Below, piece after piece: positions 29,332-40,381 of a stretch of DNA of 64,000 bases. The position numbers and the translations under genes are program-made. Below the pieces are notes generated by a model, which had not been told where the DNA came from, made no database searches, and saw nothing but the letters and a program-made list of their open reading frames with translations. The stretch is from contig JALQPE010000069.1 of the NCBI GenBank assembly GCA_030407315.1, positions 62,001 through 126,000 on the forward strand. Direction: 5' to 3'. This DNA is from Asparagopsis taxiformis (taxonomy: Eukaryota; Rhodophyta; Florideophyceae; Bonnemaisoniales; Bonnemaisoniaceae). Each line of letters opens with the position of its first letter. The first letter of the stretch is position 1.

Positions 29332-30003
29332 AAATGTTCCGGCGATTCAATTACTTGTCACTGCGCGCCTGCGCGAGCGCGTGCAATTGCGAGCCAGGCG
29401 CCACGTGTAGCTATTTCTACGAGTTTCCCTTTATTTTCCCTTTTTCGGTTTTTTATGACGAAAGTCCTTTTCCCAAACATTTCCCTTTTTGCGTGCGAGC
29501 GCGCAGTCGCCGGCCGGCTGCGCAAGGAAAACCTTTCCTGAGTAGTTAGCTATTAATTGTTGTTCTACTTCGCACCTTGCCGATAAACAGTCAGCACTTT
29601 CGCAGCTACGATTAAACCGTCTAGCGCGTCGCGAGGACCGATTGCGTTGTGACGTTGCGTGCAGATTGCTCACTATTGCCGACGTACGCGCGCGCGCGCC
29701 GCGTTTACCGACCGTTGAACTGCGTCGCAAACTACTCGGCCAGGGATTTACGACCCTTGCGTAGATCGCGTTGTGCTCGAGTTTACTCGGTGAACTCACC
29801 CTGAGATCACGGCTTGCGCCGGCCCGCGAACCCCGTGTTGCGATCGATCCCTGCGCGTTCCGCCGTTGTACCACCCGGCCGCCTCCGCGACCGAGCGACA
29901 CGCGAACGCAAGTTCAATTGCGCGATCCGGTTCACCCCGCCCTGACACTGCTAGCAATTCTAGAACTCCCGTAGCAGCCTCCATTTCGGCTGGTCCTACA
30001 GGC
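29332..30003 (-). repeat. R1 repeat, copy b (inverted)
   Basis: Inverted match to 11515-12206 over its whole length with scattered differences. Shared landmarks are GTGATCTCAGGGTGA, GGCGCCACGTGTAG (or its inverse) and the TGTAGGACCAGCC end. Confidence 0.75.
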
Positions 30004-30008
30004 TGGAA

Positions 30009-30263
30009 GTGCGCAATCGGGGCAAAGGGGTGCCGGAGGGATGGATGGTGTATTTTCCGCTGAGGGGGGTTGGTTGTTTGTTGGATGATGGTATGGAATT
30101 TCCAGAAACCGGTTTGGTACCGCTGGTTATATACCCATCAACTGGCGAGGAATTTTCCTCCGCCAGGGGTAGAGCTAATTTGCGCGGCGGTGGTGGTAAA
30201 TTTAATAAACCAAATCTAATTTCTAGCGAATTATTTGATCAAAATATTTGTCGTCGCGAATAA
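30009..30263 (+). pseudogene. Protein fragment of unknown family
   Basis: An 84-codon open frame directly beside R1 copy b. Its sequence looks protein-like (FPETGLVPLVIYPSTGEEFS) and ends in a normal stop, but there is no plausible start, so it may be the last part of a gene cut by R1. A second copy was not found. No function assigned. Confidence 0.25.
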
Positions 30264-30427
30264 TTACAGTAGGTAGTCTGTAAAGGATGACAGATTAACT
30301 TTAGATTAACTTCAGGTTGTGGTCTGAAAAAAAGTACCAGAGAACCAATTTTAGTGTGGCCATCTGTCACACTACCTAAAATACTGTGGGTATCGAAGGT
30401 GCGAATCCGAGAATAATCTAACAATAT

Positions 30428-30650
30428 TGTTGTACGTGGCCACGGGACGGGGAGAGAAAACGATGTAGGTTGTAGAAACGTAGATAGATGATTTTTCTAA
30501 GTCTAGCTTATCTCCCCTTAGGTTATTCCGACCGCTGGGAGCTGTATTTAGCTTCCTACGGTTGGACGGCTGGAAACTTCCAGACGTCCATCTAACCCTA
30601 AATTAAAATTCTGGTAGAAATTACCTGTAGAATTTTTCTTGTAAAAGTCA
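30428..30650 (-). repeat. 3' LTR
   Basis: On the minus strand this is the downstream LTR. No difference from the 37221-37443 copy was found. Confidence 0.9.
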
Positions 30651-30670
30651 TTTCCACATGACCCCCCGGC
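30651..30670 (-). promoter_or_regulatory. Polypurine-tract candidate
   Basis: On the minus strand CCGGGGGGTCATGTGGAAA leads directly into the LTR start TGACTTTT. This is the expected place for plus-strand priming, though the tract is imperfect. Confidence 0.4.
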
Positions 30671-30722
30671 CAGACCGAGGCACCGAGGATGTCTAATTTC
30701 GCAGGTTCTGGGCCGCGCTCGG

Positions 30723-30729
30723 TATAAAA
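30723..30729 (+). promoter_or_regulatory. TATA box of the antisense gene
   Basis: TATAAAA on the plus strand, 263 bases before the ATG at 30992 and inside the retrotransposon. It gives the antisense gene its own promoter, separate from the LTR. The stretch 30797-30850 contains paired TTACAGT/ACTGTAA blocks. Confidence 0.6.
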
Positions 30730-30991
30730 GCCGGCAGTACTTTCGCGTGGGCCTGGACTCCAGACCCTCTTCCACCGCTGACCCCTTCCTTACTGTAAGC
30801 ACTGTAAGTACTTTACAGTAGTTGGTAGCTTACTGTAGTGCGATAACTTACAGTAAACGTCTGTTTGCAGCCATCCCACTTCCCGTCTTCCCTTAGGTCG
30901 TCTCTCCGAGCACCCTGCGTAGTCGCGGTCATCGATTTGTTGAGATCTTGCTTACGTGGGCCTTTCGGTACCTGGTAGGTGATCCATTGAG

Positions 30992-32451
30992 ATGGCCAAG
31001 ACGAAACAGACCGCAAAGAAGTCGACTGGGGGACTGCCCCTCGGCAGGAGCTAGCTGCTCGGGCGGCGCGGATTCCCAGACGAGACCCTCCCGCGGCTCC
31101 TGGCACCTACCGTCGCGAGGGCGGCCAGGAGGTACGCTATCGCCCCGGGGAAGCCGTCCCCGTGCGGGCCAACGAGGTTAACTTCGACGACAAATCCCAT
31201 CGGGGAATTCGTCAGAACCTCTTCCGTTGGTTCGGACGTGAAGACGTCCAGAACATCCGCCGCTCCTCCGACCACCGTGGTCGTTTCGTCGTCGACTTTG
31301 GCCGAAATCGTCGCGATCCGTGCCAAGTGACGGCCAGGGAACTAGAGTTCCTCTTCGGGCCTCAGATCGTCGAATTCGCCTCCGATCCGGCCATCTCCAT
31401 CCTTACCGCGGAGATGGCTTGTCGTCTCGGTCTCACCGAATCCCACGGTGACACCGAGAAGTACGCCGAATGCCCCGACGACACCGATTGGATCATCGAG
31501 AAGATCTGGTTGTCGAAGGGCGGTGAGAACGGCGAACTGGAAGGCTGCTTCTATGCCTCCGCCGAAGGGGAGCGAACCGGCCATCGAATCGATCTGTATA
31601 CCATGGTTTTCCGTCAGGTCTCCGAACCGGCGGAGCGCGACGCGGCACTCCAGGAGCAGGATAACCCCTCTCCTGTGACCAGAGGGAATGGTCAACCCTC
31701 GCGGGTGAGTTTAATAGCCAGCATCGACGCTTGGTGTTACAAGAAACCTGGGAAGAAGAAACGAGTCAATGTCGCCATGGCTCGGGTGCCCTCCCTCGAA
31801 GCCTCCCCATTCTTCGTGGGGACTCCTCGGAACCGCGTGGTGGTACCTGTGCAGGACTTCACCAACAACTGCCTGCGTGCCGCGGCCGCCAATGGGATCG
31901 CTCTCGTGTGCGATTTTAACACGGCCGATAGGTTTTTCCGTCGGGAGCTGGCTCGGGACGAAGAAGAACGCCTTGTTCGAGGTTATTGTACTAGTGTCGT
32001 GGACTTTGGTTCTGTCTCGAAGGCCATCGATGATCGTGCTCCTTCAACAGTGACTCTGCCCCGGGTGGCGATCCCCCATTTCGACCTAGGAGCCCCAGAT
32101 CCGCGCTCTAGGCAATGGGCGTGGTTACGGGAGAAACTTTCGAGGGAGCCGGACGTATACGTGGTGCAGGTTTGGAGTCGAGATGGCCTGAAACACGCCA
32201 TATGTATCGACTCTCGTACCTGGCCTGGTCTCATCTACGACTCCTCTGAAGCCTTTGTGATGAGTCTAGAGCCTCGGGCATTCTTCTTATGTTGTAGCAC
32301 CAGTAAGTCGTCGGATTTCTCCTCCTTCAATGATCTTCGACGCGTCCAACGGGAGGGTTCAAATCCAGAGGAGAAGCGCGCTAAGCGACAGCGCATGAGG
32401 AAGCGCGAGAAGGTTCGCAAAGCGAAGATCGACGGTGAGGGGTTGTCTTAG
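30992..32451 (+). CDS. Antisense retroelement protein with a histone H3 tail-like N-terminus
   Basis: From ATG 30992 the sequence is AKTKQTAKKSTGG after the initiator Met, matching histone H3 residues 1-13 except R2K and R8K. One base then seems missing in the C run at 31037-31040. In the next frame the match resumes with RQELAARAAR (H3 17-26) and, after an insert, RYRPGEAVPVR (H3 40-49). The H3 histone fold is absent. The protein then continues for ~410 residues. A later part has NNCLRAAAANGI and KHAICIDS ... YDSSE, which could be the Cys and His of a papain-fold peptidase, a weak guess. The tail is very basic. K4 and K9 are kept; K14 and K27 are not. It is convergent with gag-pol. Confidence 0.7.
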
Positions 32452-32617
32452 CACAGAACGATTTGATAGAGAAGGAAATGAATCGTATTGAGTAGACTAG
32501 CTAGTAATGGGTAGAGAGATCTAGAATTGAAATGAATGCATAGACAAGGGTTGAATGATTAAAAAGGGATTATGCATAAAAGGGAGTGTGCAAACGAAGG
32601 GTTTCCCTAATGGAAAC

Positions 32618-35600
32618 TTAATGCAGTAGATGTAGTGGACGCCTACGGAAGAGAAGTAGACGTCTCGCATGGATGGGGCGGCGTGATACCTTCGCTTGGT
32701 CGGAGGCGAGTAGGTATCGGGGGTGGCTAGATTGGATGACCTTAAACGGTCCGTACCACTTAGTTTCGAACAGCGACAGCTTCGTCGTTCCGAAAGCCTT
32801 CCCTTCGCCACCAGGACCTCGTCGCCTACCTCGAACCTTCGTTCAGGTAGGTGGGCTCGAGCTTGGGTATTGCGTAGATGCATTTCTACCCTGCTCGCTC
32901 GTTGCGACTGGAGAGCTAACATCTCAAACAGTCGGGATTGAGGGTCCAGCGGACGGTCCAGAAGCGGTGACGGGTCGTGGGCGACTACCCTTGGTACCAC
33001 TCCGTACATCAGTTCGAAGGGTGAGGTGCCGCCTGTCATGCAACGACGGCGGTAACCGTAGAGCACGTGCGGGAGTAGGATGTCCCATTCGACCGAGTCC
33101 CTGCCTTTAACTTTGGCTAAGGACCTCTTGATGGTCCCTACCATTCGCTCGGCTCGCCCATTAGACATGGGGGAGTACTCAAGCACGGTCTTCCAATCGA
33201 TCCCGTTGCTCTTCATGAAACTCGCGAGTGTCGCAGCTGTGAAACACCCCGCATTGTCGAATACAATGGTAGTTGGGGGGCCGAACGAGTAGATGATCTC
33301 ATCCTTCACGAAATTGAGTACGACATCCGCGGTACTAGCTGCGGTGGCCCTGGCGATAGGCCAGCCAGTGAGGTGTTCGACGGCGATGAGAAGGAATCGG
33401 TTACCTTTGGCCGTGCGCGGGAGCGGCCCCGCAAAGTCGATGGAAAACGTGTGGAAAAGGCCTGTCAACGGCTGACTCAGGGTAGTCCGATAGCAGGGTA
33501 CCGGTTTATTCTTCTGACACCCCTCACAACTCCGAACGTAGTCGTGAATGTCCTTGCCCATACGCGGCCACCAGTAACGTTCCACGATAAACTGGCGGGT
33601 CGAGGCAGCGTCCCAATGACCGATGTTGTCGTGGAACATTTGCAGGATCTTGATTCGGAGCGGAATCGGTGCGACTACCTTGGGTCCCAACGCGGTGCGG
33701 CGAAAGAGCTGGTCTTCCCAGACTAAGAAATCCTTGGAACTCCGTCGAACCTTTTGTCGAGCGAGACCCTCTACTTCGGGCTCAGCTCCACCCCGTAAGT
33801 ATTGGAACACTGCGACTAGGTCAGGTTCTATGCGGAGGGTTTCCGGAATGGCGAGCAGTGCGAGGTCGCCCTCATCTTCTCCTGACCCCGGAGCGGTATG
33901 GGTTTGTTCTAGACGGGACAGAAAGTCTGCAGCGGAGTTCTGTTTTCCCGGCCTGAACGATATGACGAAGTCGTATTCCGCGAGGAAGTCGAGCCAACGG
34001 GCAAGTCGCCCGTGTATATCCTTCTTCTGGAATGCGTATTGCAACGCTTGGTGATCCGTCATCAGCTTGAAGGGCTGGGTGGACAGAAGGTAGAGTCGGA
34101 ATTTCTTCAGTGCGAAGATAACTGCTAGGGCCTCTCGTTCGCATGCCGAATATTTTCGTTCGGCCGCATTCATCGTCCTACTCGCGAATTGAATAGGATG
34201 AATACGCCCGTCTTCCTTCTTCTGCGCTAGTACAGCTCCGACGGATACGGAGGAGGCATCTGTCTCGACTACGAAGGGAGTATCGAAGTCAGGGAAGGAA
34301 AGGACGGGAGCCGAAGTTAGTTTTTCCTTCAGCGTCCAGAAGGCCTGATTCATCTCCTCTGTCCATTCGAAGGAACGTCCAGAAGAGGTATATGGGAATA
34401 GAGAAGCCGAGATGTCAGCAAACCCCTTAATGAACCGGCGATAGTAGCCCGCCAAACCGAGGAAGCTGCGGAGCTCGGAAGCGGTTTGCGGCGGAGCTAC
34501 GTCTCTAATGGCAGAAATCTTGGCGGGGTCTACTGACACCCCATCGTGGCTAACGATGTGACCAAGCAACTCGACTTTAGGTTGAGCGAAGAAGCATTTG
34601 ACGATCTTCAGCTTCAAACCCCTCTGACTCAAAGTCTCGAAAAGGATACGAAGGTGGGAGACGTGTTCTCCCATGTTTTTAGAGAATACCACAACGTCGT
34701 CGAGATACGCTCGGACGAATGGAAGATCCTTGACCATCTCATCCATCATCCTCTGGAAGGTGGACGGGGCATTCATTAGTCCAAACGGCATAACTTCGAA
34801 CTTATAGGTACCGTAACGGGTGACGAAAGTCGTCATCTCTTTGCAAGCGGTATCCATTCAAATCTGCCAATACCCAGAGAAGAGATCGAGAGTGGTGAAG
34901 AGGGAATTTCCTCCCAATTCATCGAAAATCTCTTCGATCCTGGGTAAGGGCCAACGATCGGGTTTGATCTTCCGATTCAGGATGCGGTAGTCGACGCAGA
35001 AACGAGGTTTCCCGTCCTTCTTCGTAGCTATGACCACCGGGAAGGACCATGCTGATGAGGCCGGGGTGATGATTCCCGCTTCCAGCATGCGATCGATTTC
35101 GGATCGTACTACCTCGTTGTGTTTCGGCGACAACCGACGAGGTTGGTGGTAGACAGGGGTGTCGTCTTCCAGCTCAAAAGAGTGTTTAACAGGGACGTCG
35201 GCTTTCCTGAGATCGTGAAAGGACCAAGCTACTATTCCGTAGTCCTTCAACGACTCCGATATAACTCGTCTATCCGAGGGTGATAGATGCACGAGTTTTT
35301 CTTCGATGAGCTTGTCATGCTCTTCGGTCTCAGAGAGGTCGCTCTCCTCTTCGACCGCTATTTGCGGCTTGGCGAAATCAACGTGGGTGACAATTAGCGT
35401 ACCTTCGTCTTCTTCGCCTGAAGAAGTCGTCGAGGCTCCTTCATCGGTGCTGAGAGACGTGAAGTCTTCGCTTTCACTACCACCCTGGGGAAGGAAGTGG
35501 AGGCCGTTATCGGGTTCTAGCCCAACCCTTGCCGATTCTTTGCCGAGTTGTATCTCAACGACTCGACTCCCAATGTCCAGTTTAGCCTGAAGATCCTCCA

Positions 35601-37221
35601 TGGCCGGTAAGCCGATGATGAGGCCGATAGGTGCTTTTTCAATGGTGAGGAAATCCATGGAAGCTGTGAGGTTTCCAAAGGTTATGAGCACATCTTTGAC
35701 ACGACCAATGCAGTTGGCGCTCGACCCATCTGCGACCCTAATCCTCTGCTTGGTACGCTTCGGCAGGAGGCACAACTGACGGGCGAGATCTGCAGAGATG
35801 ATATTGGGTATAGCTCCAGTATCCAGGAGCGCACGAATCTCTCGACCATAGATACGAACTGGCGCGACCATCAGAACTCGTTTGTTCTGAACGTTTAAGG
35901 CTGGCGCGGCCTTACTCGGTCGGCGATTCTTAAGGGGCGAGAAGAGACGTCGCATCTCTTTGGCGGCTTCGGCGGCGTCTCCACGGAGGAGTTGGTCGAA
36001 CGTGAGGCCTGTAGACGCATTAGCGAGCTCTCCAACAACGTCGTACTTTCCGACGTGATCTTGAAGAACCTTCTTGGAAGTGTTCTTTTTCTTCGCCTTG
36101 CGGTTTTTCTTCCCTCGGATGGGAAGAGGCTCCAGTTGCAAGGGAGGTAGGATACGACCAGGCGTTGGGTGCATCAGGTTTTCAGTATTGATCCCCTCAG
36201 CTCGACGTTGCTTCGGAACCGCTTCTCCAGTCATGGTACGTTTCGTAGTACCAACAACATCGGGAGTTGCGGTTACAACGGTAACTTGATTCGAACGGGA
36301 GGAATCGTCCCTGCCGGTAGAGGGGCTCCTCTGCTTCTCCGTGCCCTTCTGGCGACTATAGGAAGTCGCGACAGAATGACCCAGACGACCACATTTTGAG
36401 CAACGGGTGTCTCGGTGAGGGTTTTCGGGGCAGGAGTTAGCCCCATGTCCAGGCTTCTGACAGAAGGAGCAAGGACGAGGCGTTTCGCGCCTATCCGATG
36501 AGTATGCTCCTGTCTGCTTGCGGACGATGAGGGAGAGCTCAGCGAGTTGCTCCGCTAGCTTGTCTACCTTGTTCTCCACCTGTGACGTTCGTGCGTCGGG
36601 ACGGTTCAGGACCCGCTTAGATCCAAAGGTGGAATCGAGCGGGTGCTGTTTCCCTGTATCGTGATACGGGACGGAAGAGAGGAAGTCCTTGCGACCCTGG
36701 TCGAAGTCACGCACTACTTTCTTGAGGTCGGTGTAGTGCGTGGCACCGCGATAGATCGCGAACTGGGCCAGTTCTGGGAAGCGGGAGAGTGCATTCCTCA
36801 GAAGGCCAAACTTAGCTTCATCATTGAAAGATGCCTTTTCGAACAGACGATCCATAGTTTTGAGCGATCCGACAAGATCCTCGGGATCCAGTACCGCATT
36901 GATGGCACTGTGGATCTCGTCACTCGGCTCTGTCTTGACTCCGAAACGATCGATGAAGGCCTTCTTGACGAGGGCGTAGTTCATAGCCTCTTCCGTCAGC
37001 GCTCCATCCTTGGCGAACGTTTCGTAGTAGAAGTCGAATGCCTCGCCCTCGAGGTGGGCGAGAAGTTCGAGCGCTTTCTCCTCGTCGGACTTGCCGCACA
37101 TAGCGACGTTCTCGAAGAAGAAGAAGAACTTCTTGACGTCGGAAGAGAGAGAGCCGTCCATCTTAGCAGTGGATGGACCCGCCTGCTGGTTCGGGTCGTC
37201 GGCCCTCCTCAAGAGTACCAT
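32618..37221 (-). pseudogene. Ty3/gypsy Gag-Pol polyprotein, one stop and one frameshift
   Basis: ATG at 37221 lies at the LTR/primer-site junction. Order: Gag; zinc knuckle CSFCQKPGHGANSC (~36475-36430) and a second knuckle whose last Cys is Ser; protease LLDTGA (~35830); reverse transcriptase with FCVDYRILN, a TGA (34860-34858) after GYWQI where CGA is likely, then YLDD; RNase H (VVETDASS); integrase with HHCC finger (H-x3-H ... CEGCQKNKP) and D, D, E residues near 33438, 33260 and 33150. At 32803-32801 one G is missing in a G run, shifting the frame. In the restored register the chromatin-facing tail of the integrase ends at a TAA at 32620-32618. With the stop this copy cannot make full Pol. 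Confidence 0.9.
37204..37220 (-). promoter_or_regulatory. Primer-binding-site candidate
   Basis: On the minus strand TGGTACTCTTGAGGAGG follows the 5' LTR end (ACA) directly. TGG complements the CCA end of a tRNA; I cannot name the tRNA. Confidence 0.5.
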
Positions 37222-37443
37222 GTTGTACGTGGCCACGGGACGGGGAGAGAAAACGATGTAGGTTGTAGAAACGTAGATAGATGATTTTTCTAAGTCTAGC
37301 TTATCTCCCCTTAGGTTATTCCGACCGCTGGGAGCTGTATTTAGCTTCCTACGGTTGGACGGCTGGAAACTTCCAGACGTCCATCTAACCCTAAATTAAA
37401 ATTCTGGTAGAAATTACCTGTAGAATTTTTCTTGTAAAAGTCA
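37221..37443 (-). repeat. 5' LTR
   Basis: Upstream LTR of the minus-strand element, from which gag-pol would be transcribed. Confidence 0.9.
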
Positions 37444-38409
37444 TTTCACAAATATCTGCTCCGTTTCTCCCAATTCACACCGTATGTGCCAATACAAAAA
37501 TTCAGAAGCTGCAGCAGCAAACCTCGATATCGGTTTGTCCACTTGTCGTATCGATGTAAGCTGGCCGTTTTGCGATACTGTGCTGTAGCGGATACACCCA
37601 ACCTGGGCAGTACACTATACCATACACTATCACAGTGTACATGCTGGCCATAAAGCTACCAACGACACTCAGTGTCATCGTAAATTGGTAGCAGTTTCGC
37701 CGTACTGTACCACTGGCCCCGGTCACGGCCACATGCACGCACCCCCACCCCGTGGGACACGCTGTCCCATACTCTGTGCATCCACCACCATCCCTGCGCT
37801 GCTCCGCGCACGCCAGCACTCCCCGCCAACCTTCCCCGCTCCCACCACCCTCTCCGATCCCCTTGCCCACCGCATCCCCCACCCCTGCGCACTCCAGACG
37901 CTCGCCAAGCGCGCGTTTAGCACTTGTTCTCCTTAATCGCCCATCAGCCTAGATTGGAAAGCAGAGGTAGAAGATGTAATATGTAGACCAGATATTACTT
38001 TTATGAGGTTATGTGGTCCTACCGGGCTCATTTGTTCGGACCCGGCCCGCCTGGAAGCAACATGGAGATGTAAGCGATGAAGTGCCAGCACGATGCAAGA
38101 CAGTAGTAGTTCCTGCAGTCTCGACTCGTCTGCTTTGTTGTTGTACCATTGTTTCAATACAGTGCTACCATGTGATGAGATTGTTCAAAATATCTACATC
38201 CCGAGTGGTATGGACCTGTTGTGCTGTTAAAGAAATTTTGTTTGTATTTGTCGTAATATCAATGTTTTTGAATTAGCACCCCCTGTCTATTTTTTTAATG
38301 TTTCGTCCCGTGCTGTTATAAAGTTCACTTTGGGAACTTTACATTTCGTGGCGCAATGGGACGGCATTAGCTTCGAAACGAGAAAATTACTTTCTCTAGT
38401 ATGAAATTG
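37444..38409. other. No gene recognised, boundary of the transposon region
   Basis: About 960 bases. Bases 37720-37920 are C-rich on the plus strand and open in several frames, probably by composition. A TATAAAG at 38317-38323 could serve the RNA candidate that follows. Confidence 0.4.
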
Positions 38410-38597
38410 ATCAGGTATGAAAAATTGCTGGATCGTGAAGAGCGGATGCCCCTTTGGACCAGTGGCAGTTTTTAGATTTGGTCAAACTGCTGCCCCATGA
38501 CTCACTAGGCGTGAGAGGAAAGGCTGGCAACCTATGTTGGTGTCATTTACCGTGCCACTGTCGTGCGGTTTCTCGTCCATGATCCAGCTTACCTGAT
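38410..38597 (+). ncRNA. Candidate structured RNA of unknown family
   Basis: The ends pair: ATCAGGTA (38410-38417) with TACCTGAT (38590-38597), 8 bp; then CTGGATCGTG (38428-38437) with CATGATCCAG (38578-38587), 10 bp including one G-U. Inside is a hairpin GCAGTTT/AAACTGC (38465-38471/38484-38490) and a GAGAGGAAAGGCTGGCAACC segment. A TATA box lies about 90 bases upstream and no frame crosses the region. Such nesting suggests a stable RNA. I could not match it to U snRNAs or SRP; RNase P/MRP is possible from the GGAAAG segment but unproven. Confidence 0.35.
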
Positions 38598-39246
38598 TTA
38601 GTTCGTATTGGCGTCTAAGCGGAAATCAGAAAAATATAGCTTCCGGTCACGGCAGTGAAGGCATCGACTAGCAACCTCATAACACCGCTATCCCCTACGC
38701 AGCGTCCATGTTGTGCAGCTCAACGCAAGGCGGGAGTCATACAAGCGAATGAATAACATTTGGGAAGTGTCTCTCTCTCTTATGACAGCTCACGCATGGA
38801 TTTTGATTCATTTGCACTTTTTCATTCAATGATATACGATTCAGAAATGATGAATACCTAGTAGATTTCACCTAATGCCCCTTTATATCAATGCTGTCCT
38901 ACGACAGCTGATTCACGCAATATTTCGTGGTGATCGCTGGTTAAATCCATTACATCAACCTGATCGCTTTGGATTCTTCTCTTCGAAGGTAGTTCACCAC
39001 TTGTCCAGCATATGGTGTTCAATTCCTTGAACATCAGTCTATTTTCATCATGAGTCAATTGAAACCCATCCCCTCCTGCGATGGTAGCGCACATTAGCCT
39101 CGACATGCGATATGCGCATGTATATAACTGCTGCCAACGACATGCGATTCATGACATCATCTCTACCGGCATCAACTCGGTTCTCAACTGACAGCAGCAA
39201 ACTGTGCAACTTCTACCAATTCAAATTCACAACAATTGATTTGAAA
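38598..39246. other. No gene recognised
   Basis: About 650 bases. A TATATA at 39121-39126 fits a promoter for the gene starting at 39247. Confidence 0.4.
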
Positions 39247-39570
39247 ATGTCGGCTCTCAAAGACCATCTGAGCAAGCTGTTCAAGTCGGATTACACGGCA
39301 AATATGGTTTCCTGGGGTGGGCAGCCGTGGTCGCCGGCGCCAAATGTACGCATTGAAGAAGTATGGGAAGTCGAGAAAATATGGCTGATTGACGAGCCAC
39401 CGCTTTTCGAATTTGAACTGGATCAAGGACCAGACAGTTTGCAATCGGTCGAGTCTAGTGACAGCAAAAGCTCACCGACTGTGAAGAAGGATATTCGTCA
39501 CTATCTTCGCAACATTTGGAAGACAATTGGTCCCGTAGAAAAGAAACTGACTCGATCGCGATCCATTTAA
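39247..39570 (+). CDS. Small hypothetical protein
   Basis: 107 residues. ATG 39247 was chosen because it is the first in-frame ATG far enough after the TATA box at 39121; the frame is open to an ATG at 39112. The protein has a basic helical start (MSALKDHLSKLFKSDY), an acidic Trp/Pro-containing middle (EEVWEVEKIWLIDEPPLFEFELD) and a basic end. No signal peptide or membrane segment. No family recognised. The protein-like composition and the TATA box support a real gene. Confidence 0.45.
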   Translation: MSALKDHLSKLFKSDYTANMVSWGGQPWSPAPNVRIEEVWEVEKIWLIDEPPLFEFELDQGPDSLQSVESSDSKSSPTVKKDIRHYLRNIWKTIGPVEKKLTRSRSI

Positions 39571-40168
39571 ATGGCAGGGTGGATTGTACATATTGATATG
39601 GTGCGATGGATAGATTTGATAGGTATGGCAATTGAAGGATCTGTGGCCTACCTATTTTTAGAGAAGTGGATTTCAAGAATCTGCGGACAGAGCGGACTTG
39701 CGAGTGAGGAGCAAGTGAGTGTACATGTGAACTGTGATAGTATTGTAGGAAAATGAATTGAACAATAAGTGGTTTTGTTGAAGCAGTAGTTATCTGACAG
39801 AAGATCGGCGGGTTGAGCGAAGCATGGTGGAACGACTGATCGTGGCAAAGAATTGAGGGGTACGGGTATATGGAAGTGCTTTTGCTTGACGTTGCTGAAC
39901 GGGCGTATAGTAATGCAGTCAGTTTGGCCTATAGATAAACGTTACAGTCGAATTTAACATGGAATGTACAGTAGATGCAAGCGATTAGAGGGTCAAGTGT
40001 CACTGGATGAAAATCTTCCAAGATTGTGATGATGAGGAAGAACCCTAATTTAATTTAAGTTACAGTGACACACTATTACGCAGTTGTACGTGGGATCGCA
40101 CATCACTCTCCCGCTGCAAATGATTCGTCGGACGCGACGTACAATATTTTTAGTAGCCTCTTGCCAAC
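39571..40168. other. No gene recognised
   Basis: About 600 AT-rich bases between two small frames. A TGATGATGAG stretch at 40028 looks snoRNA-like, but no partner box was found. Confidence 0.4.
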
Positions 40169-40381
40169 ATGACTGCACCTCGTCAGAAGAGATGTACTTG
40201 TACGCACGATCAATCTACAGCCAAATGCCGCGAACAGGGGCTCAATCCGGCGATTTGCTCAACTGGGATCCCACCCTTTTTCGGCACAAACTTCAAGTGG
40301 CACAAATTGCACACCGTTGTTTCCACACAGCCGTCAGATGGGGCCACGTGGTCCAGCACTAAAAAACAATGCACCCAATGA
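40169..40381 (+). CDS. Very small Cys-containing hypothetical protein
   Basis: 70 codons from ATG 40169, with cysteines spaced as RCTCTHDQSTAKC and a Trp-rich middle. It lies 375 bases before the MAP kinase. No family recognised; it could be chance or an upstream transcript part. Confidence 0.2.
   Translation: MTAPRQKRCTCTHDQSTAKCREQGLNPAICSTGIPPFFGTNFKWHKLHTVVSTQPSDGATWSSTKKQCTQ

Larger units (their letters stand above)
30428..37443 (-). mobile_element. Ty3/gypsy LTR retrotransposon with an extra antisense gene
   Basis: Two 223-bp direct repeats (30428-30650 and 37221-37443), which I find identical base for base, flank the element. Read on the minus strand they start TG and end CA. A primer site beginning TGGTACTC abuts the right LTR, and a purine tract abuts the left one. 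Gag-pol lies on the minus strand (37221-32618). A plus-strand gene with its own TATA box occupies 30723-32451. Identical LTRs mean recent insertion. I could not see an unambiguous target duplication (flanks ACAATAT and TTTCACAAAT). Confidence 0.85.

Noticed and set aside
29431..29901. 156-codon minus-strand frame in R1 copy b
   Set aside because: Not open in R1 copy a, so unlikely to be coding.
30420..37450. 5-bp target duplication of the gypsy element
   Set aside because: Flanks (AATAT left, TTTCA right) do not match; reported as not seen.
40025..40045. TGATGATGAG, a C/D-box-like snoRNA signal
   Set aside because: No matching D box and terminal stem found.
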